Shown here: in pieces, positions 45,260 to 54,002 of the stretch | How the letters are laid out: every line of letters begins with the position of its first letter | Numbering within the stretch: the stretch's first letter is position 1 | Assembly: GCF_003569765.1 (NCBI RefSeq) | Contig: NZ_QXMG01000001.1 | Location: forward strand, 186,001 to 250,000 | DNA: 64,000 nt | Direction of reading: 5' to 3' | From: Caldimonas tepidiphila | Lineage (GTDB): Bacteria > Pseudomonadota > Gammaproteobacteria > Burkholderiales > Burkholderiaceae_C | Notes under the pieces: model-generated | Told to the model about the DNA's origin: nothing | The model's input: the letters and a program-made list of their open reading frames with translations, nothing else | The model's database searches: none | Translations under genes and position numbers: made by a program

Positions 45260-45844
45260 ATGAAGCTCATCGTCCTGGACCGCGACGGCACGCTCAACGA
45301 GGACCGCGACGACTTCGTGAAGTCCCCCGACGAGTGGCTGCCGCTCCCCGGCGCGCTGGAGGCCGTCGCGCGGCTCAACCGCGCCGGCTTCACCGTCGCC
45401 GTCGCCACCAACCAGTCGGGCCTGGCGCGCGGGCTGTTCGACCTCGCGACGCTCGACGCGATGCACGGGAAGATGCAGTCGCTGCTGGCCGCGCACGGCG
45501 GCCGCGTCGACCGCATCGCCTGGTGCCCGCACGGGCCCGAGGACGGCTGCCGCTGCCGCAAGCCCCGCCCGGGGCTGTTTGAGCAGCTCGCCGCGCACTA
45601 CGGCCTCGCGACGCTCGCCGGCGTGCCGGTGGTCGGCGACACGCTGCGCGACCTGCAGGCGGGCACGGCCGCCGGCGGCGAGCCGCACCTGGTGCGCACC
45701 GGCAAGGCGGCGCAGATGGGCGAGGCGCGGCTGGCGCAGCTCTGCGCGCAGGTGCCCGGCACCCGCGTGCATGCCGACCTCGCCGCCTTCGCGGACTGGA
45801 TCATTGCGTCGCAGGGAGCCGGCTCCCGCGGCGCGCAAGGATGA
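45260..45844 (+). CDS. gmhB: D-glycero-beta-D-manno-heptose 1,7-bisphosphate 7-phosphatase
   Basis: The 194-residue HAD hydrolase removes the 7-phosphate in ADP-heptose synthesis for lipopolysaccharide inner core. Motif I is intact (MKLIVLDRDGTLNEDRD, nucleophile Asp7, acid Asp9), motif II is ATNQSG, the structural zinc site is CPHGPEDGCRCRKP near residue 92, and motif IV is VVGDTLRDLQAG. It follows its inactive-looking paralogue by 34 bp and precedes plsC by four bases, so all three are likely co-transcribed with glyQS. Confidence 0.93.
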   Translation: MKLIVLDRDGTLNEDRDDFVKSPDEWLPLPGALEAVARLNRAGFTVAVATNQSGLARGLFDLATLDAMHGKMQSLLAAHGGRVDRIAWCPHGPEDGCRCRKPRPGLFEQLAAHYGLATLAGVPVVGDTLRDLQAGTAAGGEPHLVRTGKAAQMGEARLAQLCAQVPGTRVHADLAAFADWIIASQGAGSRGAQG

Positions 45845-45848
45845 AGCT

Positions 45849-46616
45849 ATGAATTTCCTGCGTTCGGTGCTGTACGCGCTGTGGCTGGCCGTCACGGTGG
45901 TGCCGGTGGCCGTCGTCGCGATCGTGATGTCGATCTTCGTGCGCGGCGAGCGGCTCTACTGGGTCTGCGCCTTCTGGCTGCGCCTGGCGGTGTGGGGCGC
46001 CAAGGTCATCTGCGGCGTGCGCTACCGGGTGCGCGGCATGGAGCACCTCGCCGGCTTCGACCGCCGCGACGGCGTGGTGCTGCTGCCCAAGCACCAGTCG
46101 GCCTGGGAGACCTTCGCCTTCCCGGTGCTGATGCCGCACCCGCTCGCCTACGTCTTCAAGCGCGAGCTGCTCTACATCCCCTTCTTCGGCTGGGCGATGG
46201 CGCGCCTGGACATGATCCACATCGACCGCGGCCGCCGCGCCGAGGCCTGGCGCAAGGTCGCCGAGCAGGGCAAGAAGTTCATGGCCCAGGGCAACTGGGT
46301 GATCATGTTCCCCGAAGGCACGCGCACGCCGCGCGGCAGCCAGGGCGAGTACAAGACCGGCGGCACGCGGCTGGCGATCACCGCCGGCGTGCCGGTGGTG
46401 CCGATCGCGGTGACCTCGGCGCGCTGCTGGCCCAAGAACGCCTTCGTGAAGAAGCCGGGCCTGATCGAGGTCTCGATCGGCGCGCCGATCCCTTCCGCGG
46501 GGCGCCGCCCGGACGAGCTGATGCGCGAGGTCGAGGCCTGGATCGAGGCCGAGATGCGCCGCCTCGACCCCGAGGCCTACGGCGACCTGCCCGAGGCGGC
46601 AGTGCGCGCGGCCTGA
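45849..46616 (+). CDS. plsC: 1-acyl-sn-glycerol-3-phosphate acyltransferase
   Basis: The 255-residue membrane-associated acyltransferase has an N-terminal hydrophobic segment (residues 8-30), the active-site block LPKHQSAWETFAFPVL (His-x4-Glu form common in this order), FKRELLYIPFFGWAMARLD, MFPEGTRTPRG and AGVPVVPIAVTS. It acylates lysophosphatidic acid to phosphatidic acid. AAGGA lies about eight bases before the ATG. It comes between gmhB and the YgjP-type gene, a conserved order in related genomes. Confidence 0.94.
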   Translation: MNFLRSVLYALWLAVTVVPVAVVAIVMSIFVRGERLYWVCAFWLRLAVWGAKVICGVRYRVRGMEHLAGFDRRDGVVLLPKHQSAWETFAFPVLMPHPLAYVFKRELLYIPFFGWAMARLDMIHIDRGRRAEAWRKVAEQGKKFMAQGNWVIMFPEGTRTPRGSQGEYKTGGTRLAITAGVPVVPIAVTSARCWPKNAFVKKPGLIEVSIGAPIPSAGRRPDELMREVEAWIEAEMRRLDPEAYGDLPEAAVRAA

Positions 46617-46630
46617 GAGGCGCGCCCCCC

Positions 46631-47479
46631 TTGTCCGCTGGCGAACGCGAGGCCGCGCATGCGCGGCAGTCCGGCCTGTTCGGCGACGCGCCGGGCGGCA
46701 GCCCGGGCGAGGCGCTGCCGCAGGCGCCGCAGCACCCGCGTGCCAACCGCGAGCTCGCGCTCGGCACGCTGCGCCTGCGCTACGAGCTGCGCCGTGCGCA
46801 GCGCCGCAGCATCGGCTTCACGGTCGGTGCCGAGGGCCTGAGCGTCAGCGCGCCGCGCTGGGTCACGCAGGCGGAGATCGAGGCGGCGCTGCACGCCAAG
46901 GGCGCCTGGATCCTGCGCAAGCTCGCCGAGCAGGCCGAGCGCCGGCAGCAGCAGGCGCGCATCGAGTGGCGCGACGGCGCGGCGCTGCCCTTCCTCGGCG
47001 CCCCGCTGGTGCTGCGGCTCGTGCCCGAGCGCGGCCTGCGGCTCGACGGCCCGGCACCCGCCGGCGCCGCGGACGGGACACCCGCCGTGCTGCGCGTCGG
47101 CCTGCCTGCGGATGCGGAGCCGGCGCGCATCGCCGTCGCGGTGCTGCGCTGGCTGCAGCGCGAGGCGCGCACGCTGTTCGAGGCGCGGCTGGCGCACTTC
47201 GCGCCCCGGCTCGGCGTGCGCTGCACGCGGCTGGCGCTGTCGTCGGCGCGCACGCGCTGGGGCAGCGCGTCGGCCGACGGCTCGATCCGGCTGAACTGGC
47301 GCCTGGTGCATTTCCCGCTCGAGCTCGTCGACTACGTGGTCGTGCACGAGCTCGCGCACCTGCACGAGATGAACCACGGCCCGCGCTTCTGGGCCCATGT
47401 GGCGGCGGTGATGCCGGACTACCTGCGGCGCCGCGCGGCGCTGAAGGCGAGCCAGGCACCGCTGCTGCCGGCCGGCTGA
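46631..47479 (+). CDS. YgjP/SprT-like M48-type metallopeptidase (DUF45)
   Basis: The 282-residue protein has a DUF45 domain from about residue 55, containing RRSIGFTVGAEGLSVSAPRW, SSARTRWGSASADGSIRLNW and the zinc motif YVVVHELAHLHEMNHGPRFW with HELAH near residue 240. Such proteins are predicted zinc peptidases of unknown substrate. The start is uncertain: no ATG fits, and the TTG at 46631 was chosen with GAGAGG ten bases upstream. The first 50 residues are low-complexity and may not all be translated. It converges with the MBL gene with a six-base gap. Confidence 0.85.
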   Translation: MSAGEREAAHARQSGLFGDAPGGSPGEALPQAPQHPRANRELALGTLRLRYELRRAQRRSIGFTVGAEGLSVSAPRWVTQAEIEAALHAKGAWILRKLAEQAERRQQQARIEWRDGAALPFLGAPLVLRLVPERGLRLDGPAPAGAADGTPAVLRVGLPADAEPARIAVAVLRWLQREARTLFEARLAHFAPRLGVRCTRLALSSARTRWGSASADGSIRLNWRLVHFPLELVDYVVVHELAHLHEMNHGPRFWAHVAAVMPDYLRRRAALKASQAPLLPAG

Positions 47480-47485
47480 GCGCGC

Positions 47486-48556
47486 TCAGGCCGGCGCGAA
47501 GCGCCACACGCCCTGCGCGTCGCGGCGGCGCGCGAGGCGCCCCTCGTGCCACAGCGCATGCAGGTGCGCGATCGCCTCGCCCATCGCGAAGGTGGTCTGG
47601 TGCAGGTCGAGCTCGCGCCGGAACAGCACCGGCAGGATGTCGGCGGCGCTGCAGGGCTTCTCCCCGCAGGCGGCCATCACGTCGGCGAGCCGCTCCTCGT
47701 GGTGCGCGAGCAGCTGCGCGATGCGCCGGTGCAGCCCGGCGAAGGGCCGGCCGTGCGAGGGCAGCACGAGCGTGTCGTCGGACAGCGCGCGCATGCGCTC
47801 GAGCGACGCGGTGAAGAGCGCGAGCGGGTTCGCCTCGGGCTCGATGTCGATCACGCTGACGTTGGTCGAGATGCGCGGCAGCACCATGTCGCCGGAGATC
47901 AGCACGCCGAGCGCCTCGCAGTGCAGCGAGATGTGCTCGGGCGAGTGGCCGTGGCCGACGATGCAGCGCCAGCCGCGCCCGCCGATCCCGACCGAGGCGC
48001 CGTCGAGCAGGCGACGGAAGCTCGCCGGCACCTTCGGCACCATCGAGCCGTAGTAGTTGCCGCGCGCGCGCACCTTCTCCAGCGAATCCGCATCGAGCAG
48101 GCCGTGGCTGCGGAAGTGCGCGGCCGCCGCCTCGCCGCCGAAGCCGGTGGTGCGCGCGCTCGCGACGCAGGCGGCGTTGTAGTCGGTCGCGCTGATCCAG
48201 AGGCGACAGGGGTGCTCCGGCGTGCTCCAGCGCTCGCACAGCCAGTGCGCGAGGCCGATGTGGTCCGGGTGCATGTGCGTGACGATCACGCGCAGCACCG
48301 GCAGGCCCTCGAGCCGCGTCGCGAACACCTGCTCCCACGCCTCGCGCGTCGGCGCGGTGTCGATGCCGCAGTCCACCACCGTCCAGCCCTCGCGGCCGTC
48401 GATCGCGTCGCGCAGCAGCCACAGGTTGATGTGGTCGAGCGCGAAGGGCAGGCCCATGCGCAGCCAGCGCACGCCGGGCGCGACCTCCAGCGTCTCGCCG
48501 GCGCCCGGCAGGCGTTCGCCGAGCGGGTAGTGCAGTTCCTGTTCGAGGGAATTCAT
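47486..48556 (-). CDS. Metallo-beta-lactamase-fold hydrolase
   Basis: The 356-residue protein has a MBL domain at about 20-255 with the zinc motif VIVTHMHPDHIGLAHW near residue 90, GHGHSPEHISLHCEALGVL, SGDMVLPRISTN and LPSHGRPFAGL. The C-terminal helical region (about 265-340) resembles the MBL-associated winged-helix tail (FAMGEAIAHLHALWHEGRLA). Its substrate is unknown; glyoxalase II-like thioester hydrolysis is plausible given the acyl-CoA context. It is divergent from the liuR-like gene, with an operator between them, so it may belong to that regulon. Confidence 0.88.
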   Translation of the reverse strand: MNSLEQELHYPLGERLPGAGETLEVAPGVRWLRMGLPFALDHINLWLLRDAIDGREGWTVVDCGIDTAPTREAWEQVFATRLEGLPVLRVIVTHMHPDHIGLAHWLCERWSTPEHPCRLWISATDYNAACVASARTTGFGGEAAAAHFRSHGLLDADSLEKVRARGNYYGSMVPKVPASFRRLLDGASVGIGGRGWRCIVGHGHSPEHISLHCEALGVLISGDMVLPRISTNVSVIDIEPEANPLALFTASLERMRALSDDTLVLPSHGRPFAGLHRRIAQLLAHHEERLADVMAACGEKPCSAADILPVLFRRELDLHQTTFAMGEAIAHLHALWHEGRLARRRDAQGVWRFAPA

Positions 48557-48614
48557 GCGGTGGGGCCTTCGCGGTGCTGCCGCGCTGCACGCGGCACGTT
48601 TCCTTGATTTACCA

Positions 48615-48628
48615 TGACGTAAACGTCA
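48615..48628. promoter_or_regulatory. LiuR-type operator upstream of the MerR gene
   Basis: TGACGTAAACGTCA has half-sites TGACGT and ACGTCA around an AA spacer. It lies 23 bp before the MerR-family gene and 59 bp from the divergent MBL gene start. The same 14 bases recur before the thioesterase gene. LiuR-type MerR regulators are known to bind similar GTAAACG palindromes. TATAGG at 48640-48645 could be the -10 element. Confidence 0.65.
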
Positions 48629-48650
48629 ATCCGCCCGAGTATAGGAAGTC

Positions 48651-49082
48651 ATGCCGCCGTCTGCTGTCCCCTCCGCCTCCGCGGGCATGCAGCCCACCTA
48701 CACGATCGGCGAACTGGCCCGCGAGTTCGACCTGACGACGCGCGCGATCCGCTTCTACGAGGACTGCGGGCTGCTCGCCCCCCAGCGCAGCGGCCCGAGC
48801 GGCCGCAACCGCGTCTACACCGCACGCGACCGCACGCGCCTGAAACTCACGCTGCGCGGCAAGCGCCTCGGCCTGAGCCTCGCGGAGGTCAAGGAGCTCG
48901 TCGACATGTACGAGTCGCCGCGCGACACGATGCCGCAGCTCAAGAAGTTCCTCGTCGTGCTCGCCGCGCACCGCGAGCAGCTCGAGCAGCAGCTCGCCGA
49001 CCTGCAGATCACGCTCGAGGAGGTGCGCGCGCACGAGAAGGAGGCGCGCCGGCTGCTGGCCGAGGGCGAGCGGCGGCGCTGA
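48651..49082 (+). CDS. MerR-family regulator, LiuR-like
   Basis: The 143-residue protein has an N-terminal MerR HTH domain (TYTIGELAREFDLTTRAIRF, then YEDCGLLAPQRSG and RNRVYTARDRTRLKL) and a C-terminal coiled coil (about 85-140) for dimerisation, without metal-binding cysteines. The sequence RGKRLGLSLAEVKELVDMYE is typical of LiuR, the repressor of leucine/isovalerate degradation genes. Effector identity is inferred only by similarity. The first ATG has a close GGAAG; a second in-frame ATG at 48687 cannot be excluded. It probably binds the operators at 48615 and 49163. Confidence 0.88.
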   Translation: MPPSAVPSASAGMQPTYTIGELAREFDLTTRAIRFYEDCGLLAPQRSGPSGRNRVYTARDRTRLKLTLRGKRLGLSLAEVKELVDMYESPRDTMPQLKKFLVVLAAHREQLEQQLADLQITLEEVRAHEKEARRLLAEGERRR

Positions 49083-49155
49083 AGGCGCGGCGCCCGGGCG
49101 ACCCGGCCGGATTCTGGTTTGTGCCCATGCCCGCCGCCCGTTCCGCGCCCTAACA

Positions 49156-49176
49156 TTGACGTTGACGTAAACGTCA
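49156..49176. promoter_or_regulatory. LiuR-type operator upstream of the thioesterase gene
   Basis: The exact 14-base site TGACGTAAACGTCA occupies 49163-49176 and is preceded by an additional TTGACG at 49156-49161, giving a partial direct repeat. It lies 34 bp before the thioesterase ATG. Identity with the site before the MerR gene makes co-regulation likely. Confidence 0.65.
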
Positions 49177-49210
49177 ATCCAAGCCCACCGTTCCACGGAA
49201 CCCGTCGCCG

Positions 49211-49684
49211 ATGAAGCCTCACGCCCTGCCGCCCTCCCCGTCCGCCGACGCGCCGCTGAGCGAGGAGCGCCGGCAGGCGGTGCACGCGAGCTTCGCGCGC
49301 CAGGGGCTGATGCGCCAGCTCGGCGCCGAGCTGCTGAGCGTGGAGGCCGGGTGCGTGGAGCTGCGCCTGCCCTGGTCGGAGCGCGTGACGCAGCAGCAGG
49401 GCGGCTTCCACGGCGGCGCGATGGGCGCGCTCGCCGACATCGCGGGCGGCTACGCGGCGATGACGCTCGTCCCCGAGGGCAGCGAGGTCACCACCGCCGA
49501 GTACAAGATCAACTTCCTCGCCGCGCATGCCGGCGGCGAGCTGCGCGCGCGCGGCACGGTGGTGCGTGCGGGCCGGCGGCTGATCGTCACGCAGGCCGAG
49601 GTGGTGCATCTCGACGAGGGCGGGCGCGAGTCGCCCTGCGCGCTGATGCAGCAGACCATCGTGCCGGTGGCGCGGCAGTACTGA
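49211..49684 (+). CDS. PaaI-type hot-dog thioesterase
   Basis: The 157-residue protein has a single hot-dog fold: the segment [20 protein letters not shown] contains the HGG active-site region, followed by [20 protein letters not shown] and [17 protein letters not shown]. PaaI-family enzymes hydrolyse acyl-CoA or aryl-CoA thioesters. It starts 34 bp after a LiuR-type operator, so it may act in branched-chain or aromatic acyl-CoA metabolism. The ribosome-binding site is weak. Confidence 0.88.
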   Translation: MKPHALPPSPSADAPLSEERRQAVHASFARQGLMRQLGAELLSVEAGCVELRLPWSERVTQQQGGFHGGAMGALADIAGGYAAMTLVPEGSEVTTAEYKINFLAAHAGGELRARGTVVRAGRRLIVTQAEVVHLDEGGRESPCALMQQTIVPVARQY

Positions 49685-49776
49685 GCCGAGGGCGGGCGGA
49701 GAGCGCCGGCCGCGTCAAGCCGGACGTCAAGCAGGCTCAATACACTCGGAAGCCCCCCTACGCCGCAGACCCGATC

Positions 49777-50460
49777 ATGACCCAGCCCCTCCAGCCACTC
49801 TTCGACAGCAACCGCCGCTGGGCGGCCGAGACCGAGGCCCGCTCGCCCGGCTTCTTCACGCGGCTGATGCAGCAGCAGCGGCCGCAGTACCTGTGGATCG
49901 GCTGCGCCGACAGCCGCGTGCCGGCCAACCAGATCGTCGGCCTGCTGCCGGGGGAGCTGTTCGTGCACCGCAACGTCGCCAACGTCGTCGTGCACTCCGA
50001 CCTGAACTGCCTGTCGGTGGTCGAGTTCGCCACCGGCGTGCTCGGCGTCGAGCACGTGATGGTGGTCGGCCACTATGGCTGCAGCGGCGTGAAGGCGGCG
50101 ATGACCAACACCCGCATGGGCCTCGCCGACAACTGGCTGCGCCACGTGCAGGACGTGCACGAGAAGCACCTGGACTGGCTTTCGTGCATCGGCGACGGGA
50201 CGATCCGCCACCAGGCGCTGTGCGAGCTCAACGTGCTGGAGCAGGTCCTCAACCTGGGGCGCACCACGGTGATCCAGGACGCCTGGGCGCGCGGCCAGCA
50301 GCTGATGCTGCACGGCTGGGTCTACGGCCTGCACAACGGCCTGGTGAACGACCTGCAGATGAGCGTGGCCGACCCCGAGACGATGGCGCAGACGCACCGC
50401 GCGGCGGTCGAGGCGCTCAAGCGGCGCTATGCCGAGGCCGTCGTGCCGGAGGCCGCGTGA
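49777..50460 (+). CDS. can: Beta-class carbonic anhydrase
   Basis: The 227-residue zinc enzyme interconverts CO2 and bicarbonate. The zinc ligands and the Asp-Arg dyad are visible in [15 protein letters not shown] near residue 40 and [13 protein letters not shown] near 100; [10 protein letters not shown] lies between. Length is typical. Bicarbonate supply would suit biotin-dependent carboxylases, which are often encoded nearby in liu loci but not in this window. The TGA overlaps the ATG of aceK by one base. Confidence 0.95.
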   Translation: MTQPLQPLFDSNRRWAAETEARSPGFFTRLMQQQRPQYLWIGCADSRVPANQIVGLLPGELFVHRNVANVVVHSDLNCLSVVEFATGVLGVEHVMVVGHYGCSGVKAAMTNTRMGLADNWLRHVQDVHEKHLDWLSCIGDGTIRHQALCELNVLEQVLNLGRTTVIQDAWARGQQLMLHGWVYGLHNGLVNDLQMSVADPETMAQTHRAAVEALKRRYAEAVVPEAA

Positions 50461-52265
50461 TGTTCCCGCAGGAGCTGACCGATCCGCGCGCCTTCGCGAT
50501 CGCGAGCACGATGCTCGAGGGCTTCAACCGCCACTACCGGCTGTTCCGCGAGTCGAGCGCGGCGGCCAAGCAGCGCTTCGAGGCCGCCGACTGGCACGGT
50601 CAGCAGCGCGCGCAGCGCGAGCGCATCGAGTTCTACGACATGCGCGTGGACGAGGCGGTCGAGCGGCTGCGCCGGGAGCACCACGCGCACGAGGTGCCGA
50701 TGGACGTGTGGCAGCAGGCCAAGCTGCACTACATCGGCCTCTTGACCAACCACCACCAGCCCGAGCTCGCCGAGACCTTCTTCAACTCGGTGACGACGAA
50801 GATCCTGCACCGCAGCTACTTCCACAACAACTTCATCTTCGTGCGCCCGGCGGTCTCGACCGAGTACATCGAGAACGACGAGCCCGCGTCGCTGCCGACC
50901 TACCGCGCCTACTACCCGACGCGCGAGACGCTGCGCGAGACGCTGCTGCGCATGGTGACGAACTTCCAGCTGCAGCGCGAGTTCGAGGACCTGGAGCGCG
51001 ACATCGACGACGTGCTCGAAGCGCTGCTGGCCGAGCTGGGCGACTTCCGCATCCGCGCGAACTTCCAGATCCAGGTGCTGAGTTCGCTCTTCTACCGCAA
51101 CAAGGGCGCGTACCTGGTGGGCAAGGTGATCAACGGCTTCCGCGAGACGCCGCTGGCGCTGCCGATCCTGCACAACGCGCAGGGCCGGCTCTACATCGAC
51201 GCGGCGCTCTTCGGCGAGAACGACCTGCAGATGCTGTTCAGCTTCGCGCGCGCCTACTTCATGGTCGACATGGAGGTGCCCTCGGCCTACGTGCAGTTCC
51301 TGAGGTCCCTCATGCCGCGCAAGCCGCGCAGCGAGATCTACAGCGCGCTCGGCCTGCACAAGCAGGGCAAGAACCTCTTCTACCGCGACTTCCTCTCGCA
51401 CCTGCGCCACTCGAGCGACAAGTTCCGCATCGCACCCGGCATCAAGGGCATGGTGATGCTCGTCTTCGACCTGCCGTCCTTCCCCTTCGTCTTCAAGGTC
51501 ATCAAGGACTACTACCCGCCGCAGAAGGACACCACGCGCGAACTGATCAAGAGCAAGTACCTGCTCGTCAAGCAGCACGACCGCGTCGGGCGCATGGCCG
51601 ACACGCTGGAGTACAGCAACGTCGCCTTCCCGCGCGCGCGCTTCGAGGACGAGCTGATCGCGGAGATCGAGAAGTTCGCGCCGAGCCAGATCGAGATCTC
51701 CGACCGCGACGGCGACGGGCACACCGAGCTGATCCTCAGGCACGTCTACATCGAGCGGCGCATGATCCCGCTGAACATCTACCTGCAGGAGGCCACGCCC
51801 GAGCAGGTCGGGCACGCGGTGGTCGAGTACGGCAACGCGATCAAGGACCTGGTGGCGGCCAACATCTTCCCCGGCGACATGCTGTGGAAGAACTTCGGCG
51901 TCACGCGCAACGGCAAGGTCGTCTTCTACGACTACGACGAGATCGAGTACCTGACCGACTGCAACTTCCGCCAGGTGCCCGCCGCGCGCTGCGAGGAGGA
52001 CGAGATGTCGGGCGAGGTCTGGTACGCGGTCGGCCCGCGCGACGTCTTCCCCGAGACCTTCGGCCCCTTCCTGCTCGGCAACCCGGCAGTGCGCGAGGTG
52101 TTCATGAAGCACCACGCCGACCTGCTCGACCCCGCGTTCTGGCAGACGCACCAGCAGCGCATCCGCGCCGGCCACGTGCACGACGTCTTTCCCTACGAGC
52201 CCGAGAAGCGCTTCGCGTGGCGGCGCACGCACGCCAGGCGCGAGACGCCGGAGTGCGTCGCATGA
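50460..52265 (+). CDS. aceK: Isocitrate dehydrogenase kinase/phosphatase
   Basis: The 601-residue bifunctional enzyme phosphorylates and dephosphorylates isocitrate dehydrogenase, switching carbon into the glyoxylate bypass during growth on acetate or fatty acids. The N-terminal regulatory half ([20 protein letters not shown]) precedes the kinase half with [20 protein letters not shown] (ATP-binding lysine), [20 protein letters not shown] (catalytic loop and metal-binding Asp) and PEKRFAW. The start overlaps the carbonic anhydrase stop (TGATG), so translation is probably coupled. Its presence fits the acyl-CoA-rich surroundings. Confidence 0.96.
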   Translation: MFPQELTDPRAFAIASTMLEGFNRHYRLFRESSAAAKQRFEAADWHGQQRAQRERIEFYDMRVDEAVERLRREHHAHEVPMDVWQQAKLHYIGLLTNHHQPELAETFFNSVTTKILHRSYFHNNFIFVRPAVSTEYIENDEPASLPTYRAYYPTRETLRETLLRMVTNFQLQREFEDLERDIDDVLEALLAELGDFRIRANFQIQVLSSLFYRNKGAYLVGKVINGFRETPLALPILHNAQGRLYIDAALFGENDLQMLFSFARAYFMVDMEVPSAYVQFLRSLMPRKPRSEIYSALGLHKQGKNLFYRDFLSHLRHSSDKFRIAPGIKGMVMLVFDLPSFPFVFKVIKDYYPPQKDTTRELIKSKYLLVKQHDRVGRMADTLEYSNVAFPRARFEDELIAEIEKFAPSQIEISDRDGDGHTELILRHVYIERRMIPLNIYLQEATPEQVGHAVVEYGNAIKDLVAANIFPGDMLWKNFGVTRNGKVVFYDYDEIEYLTDCNFRQVPAARCEEDEMSGEVWYAVGPRDVFPETFGPFLLGNPAVREVFMKHHADLLDPAFWQTHQQRIRAGHVHDVFPYEPEKRFAWRRTHARRETPECVA

Positions 52266-52335
52266 GGCCGCCCGCCCGCGGCGGCGCCTGAGCCGCCCCC
52301 CGTCCCGACATCCCACCCACCGCAAGGAGACTCCC

Positions 52336-53514
52336 ATGATCGATCCCGTCGTCATCGTTTCTGCCGCCCGCACGCCGATCGGCGGCCTGCTCGGCGACTT
52401 CGCCGGCCTCAGCGCCTCGCAGCTCGGCGCGGTCGCGGTACGCGCCGCGGTGGAGCGCGCTGGCGTCGCCGGCGACCAGGTCGACGAGGTGCTGCTCGGC
52501 TGCTGCCTGATGGCCGGCCAGGGCCAGGCGCCGGCGCGCCAGGCGGCGCTCGCCGCCGGCCTGCCGCAGTCCGCGGGCGCCGTGACGCTGTCGAAGATGT
52601 GCGGCTCGGGCATGCGCGCGATGATGTTCGCGCACGACATGCTCGCCGCAGGCTCCGCTCGGGTGCTGGTCGCCGGCGGCATGGAGAGCATGACCAACGC
52701 GCCGCACCTGATGTTCGCGAGGAAGGGCGTGAAGTACGGCGCCGCGGCGATGTTCGACCACATGGCGCTCGACGGGCTGGAGGACGCCTACCAGCGCGGC
52801 CGCGCGATGGGCGAGTTCGCCGAGAACTGCGTCGCCCACTACTGCTTCAGCCGCGAGGAGCAGGACGCCTTCGCGGTCGCGTCCACGCAGCGCGCGATCG
52901 CCGCCAACAACGACGGCAGCTTCGACTGGGAGATCGCGCCGGTGACGCTCGCGGGCAAGGGCGGCGACACCGTCGTGAAGCGCGACGAGCAGCCCTTCAA
53001 GGCCAAGCTCGACAAGATCCCCGGGCTCAAGCCCGCGTTCAAGAAGGACGGCACGATCACCGCCGCGAACGCGTCGAGCATCTCCGACGGCGCCGCCGCG
53101 CTCGCGATGATGCGCGCCTCCACCGCCGAGGCGCTCGGCTGCCGCCCGATCGCGCGCATCGTCGCGCACTCGGTGCATGCGCAGGCGCCGGAATGGTTCA
53201 CCACGGCGCCGATCGGTGCGATCGACAAGGTGCTGGCCAAGGCGGGCTGGAGCACTGCCGAGGTCGACCTCTGGGAGATCAACGAGGCCTTCGCCGCGGT
53301 GACGATGGCGGCGATGCGGGAGCAGAAATTGCCCCATGAGCGTGTCAACATCCACGGCGGCGCCTGCGCGCTCGGTCACCCGATCGGGGCGAGCGGCGCC
53401 CGCATCGTCGTGACGCTGCTCGGTGCGCTGCGCAAGCAGGGCCTGCGCCGGGGCGTGGCGGCGCTGTGCATCGGCGGCGGCGAGGCCACCGCGCTGGCCG
53501 TGGAGATGCTCTGA
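52336..53514 (+). CDS. Acetyl-CoA C-acetyltransferase (thiolase)
   Basis: The 392-residue thiolase opens IDPVVIVSAARTPIGGLLG and keeps all active-site elements: Cys89 in SKMCGSGMRAM, the His of NIHGGACALGHPIGASGARI near residue 348, and CIGGGEATALAVEML with the HxCGGG-type region in modified form (LCIGGGEA). The pattern is that of biosynthetic or acetoacetyl-CoA thiolases that interconvert two acetyl-CoA and acetoacetyl-CoA. AAGGAG precedes the ATG. It heads a four-gene run with the MaoC-like, SDR and acyl-CoA dehydrogenase genes. Confidence 0.95.
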   Translation: MIDPVVIVSAARTPIGGLLGDFAGLSASQLGAVAVRAAVERAGVAGDQVDEVLLGCCLMAGQGQAPARQAALAAGLPQSAGAVTLSKMCGSGMRAMMFAHDMLAAGSARVLVAGGMESMTNAPHLMFARKGVKYGAAAMFDHMALDGLEDAYQRGRAMGEFAENCVAHYCFSREEQDAFAVASTQRAIAANNDGSFDWEIAPVTLAGKGGDTVVKRDEQPFKAKLDKIPGLKPAFKKDGTITAANASSISDGAAALAMMRASTAEALGCRPIARIVAHSVHAQAPEWFTTAPIGAIDKVLAKAGWSTAEVDLWEINEAFAAVTMAAMREQKLPHERVNIHGGACALGHPIGASGARIVVTLLGALRKQGLRRGVAALCIGGGEATALAVEML

Positions 53515-53525
53515 GGAGGACAGTC

Positions 53526-54002
53526 TTGGGCACTCTGGCGCTCAGCTCCGACGCCGGCGACGGCGGGCCGCGCAAGGAACTCGTGCAGGTGGGCGAAACC
53601 TTCGGCAGGACCGTGCGCTACGGCGCCGACGAGATCGCCGCCTTCGCGGCGTCCTGCCACGACGGCAGCCCGCTGCAATCGGCGACCGGCGCCGAAGGCA
53701 GCGACGGCACGACCGCGAGCTGCGCCCACACCAGCTCGATGCTGATCGGGCTGGCGGCCTCGCACCTGTCGCGCCGCAACGACGGGCTGGCGCGCCGGAT
53801 GACCGGACTGAACTTCAACTTCGCCTTCAAGGCGCCGATCCATGCCGACGAGGACATCCACCTGCAGTGGAAGGTGGCCTCGGTGCAGTGGAGCGCGCGC
53901 CTCGGCGGCTACCTGGTGCAGCTCGACGGCAATGCCGCGACGCTGCGCTCCGGCGTCGCGCTGGTCGCGCGCGGCACCGTGCTCGTGAAGGAGGCGCCAT
54001 GA
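53526..54002 (+). CDS. MaoC-like hot-dog protein with altered catalytic dyad
   Basis: The 158-residue protein resembles MaoC/FAS1-type dehydratases (QVGETFGRTVRYGADEIAAF, then LTGLNFNFAFKAPIHADED in altered form). Where (R)-enoyl-CoA hydratases have D-x-N-P-x-H, it has CHDGSPLQ: the Asp is kept, but Asn and His are Ser and Gln. Hydratase activity is therefore doubtful. The start is a TTG with GAGGAGGA at 53513-53520, six bases upstream, because no ATG fits without overlapping the thiolase gene. The stop overlaps the SDR start (ATGA). Confidence 0.75.
   Translation: MGTLALSSDAGDGGPRKELVQVGETFGRTVRYGADEIAAFAASCHDGSPLQSATGAEGSDGTTASCAHTSSMLIGLAASHLSRRNDGLARRMTGLNFNFAFKAPIHADEDIHLQWKVASVQWSARLGGYLVQLDGNAATLRSGVALVARGTVLVKEAP

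Noticed and set aside
51699-51730. EF-hand-like DRDGDGH stretch in AceK
   Set aside because: It lies within the normal AceK sequence, lacks the other ligand positions and is not evidence of calcium binding.
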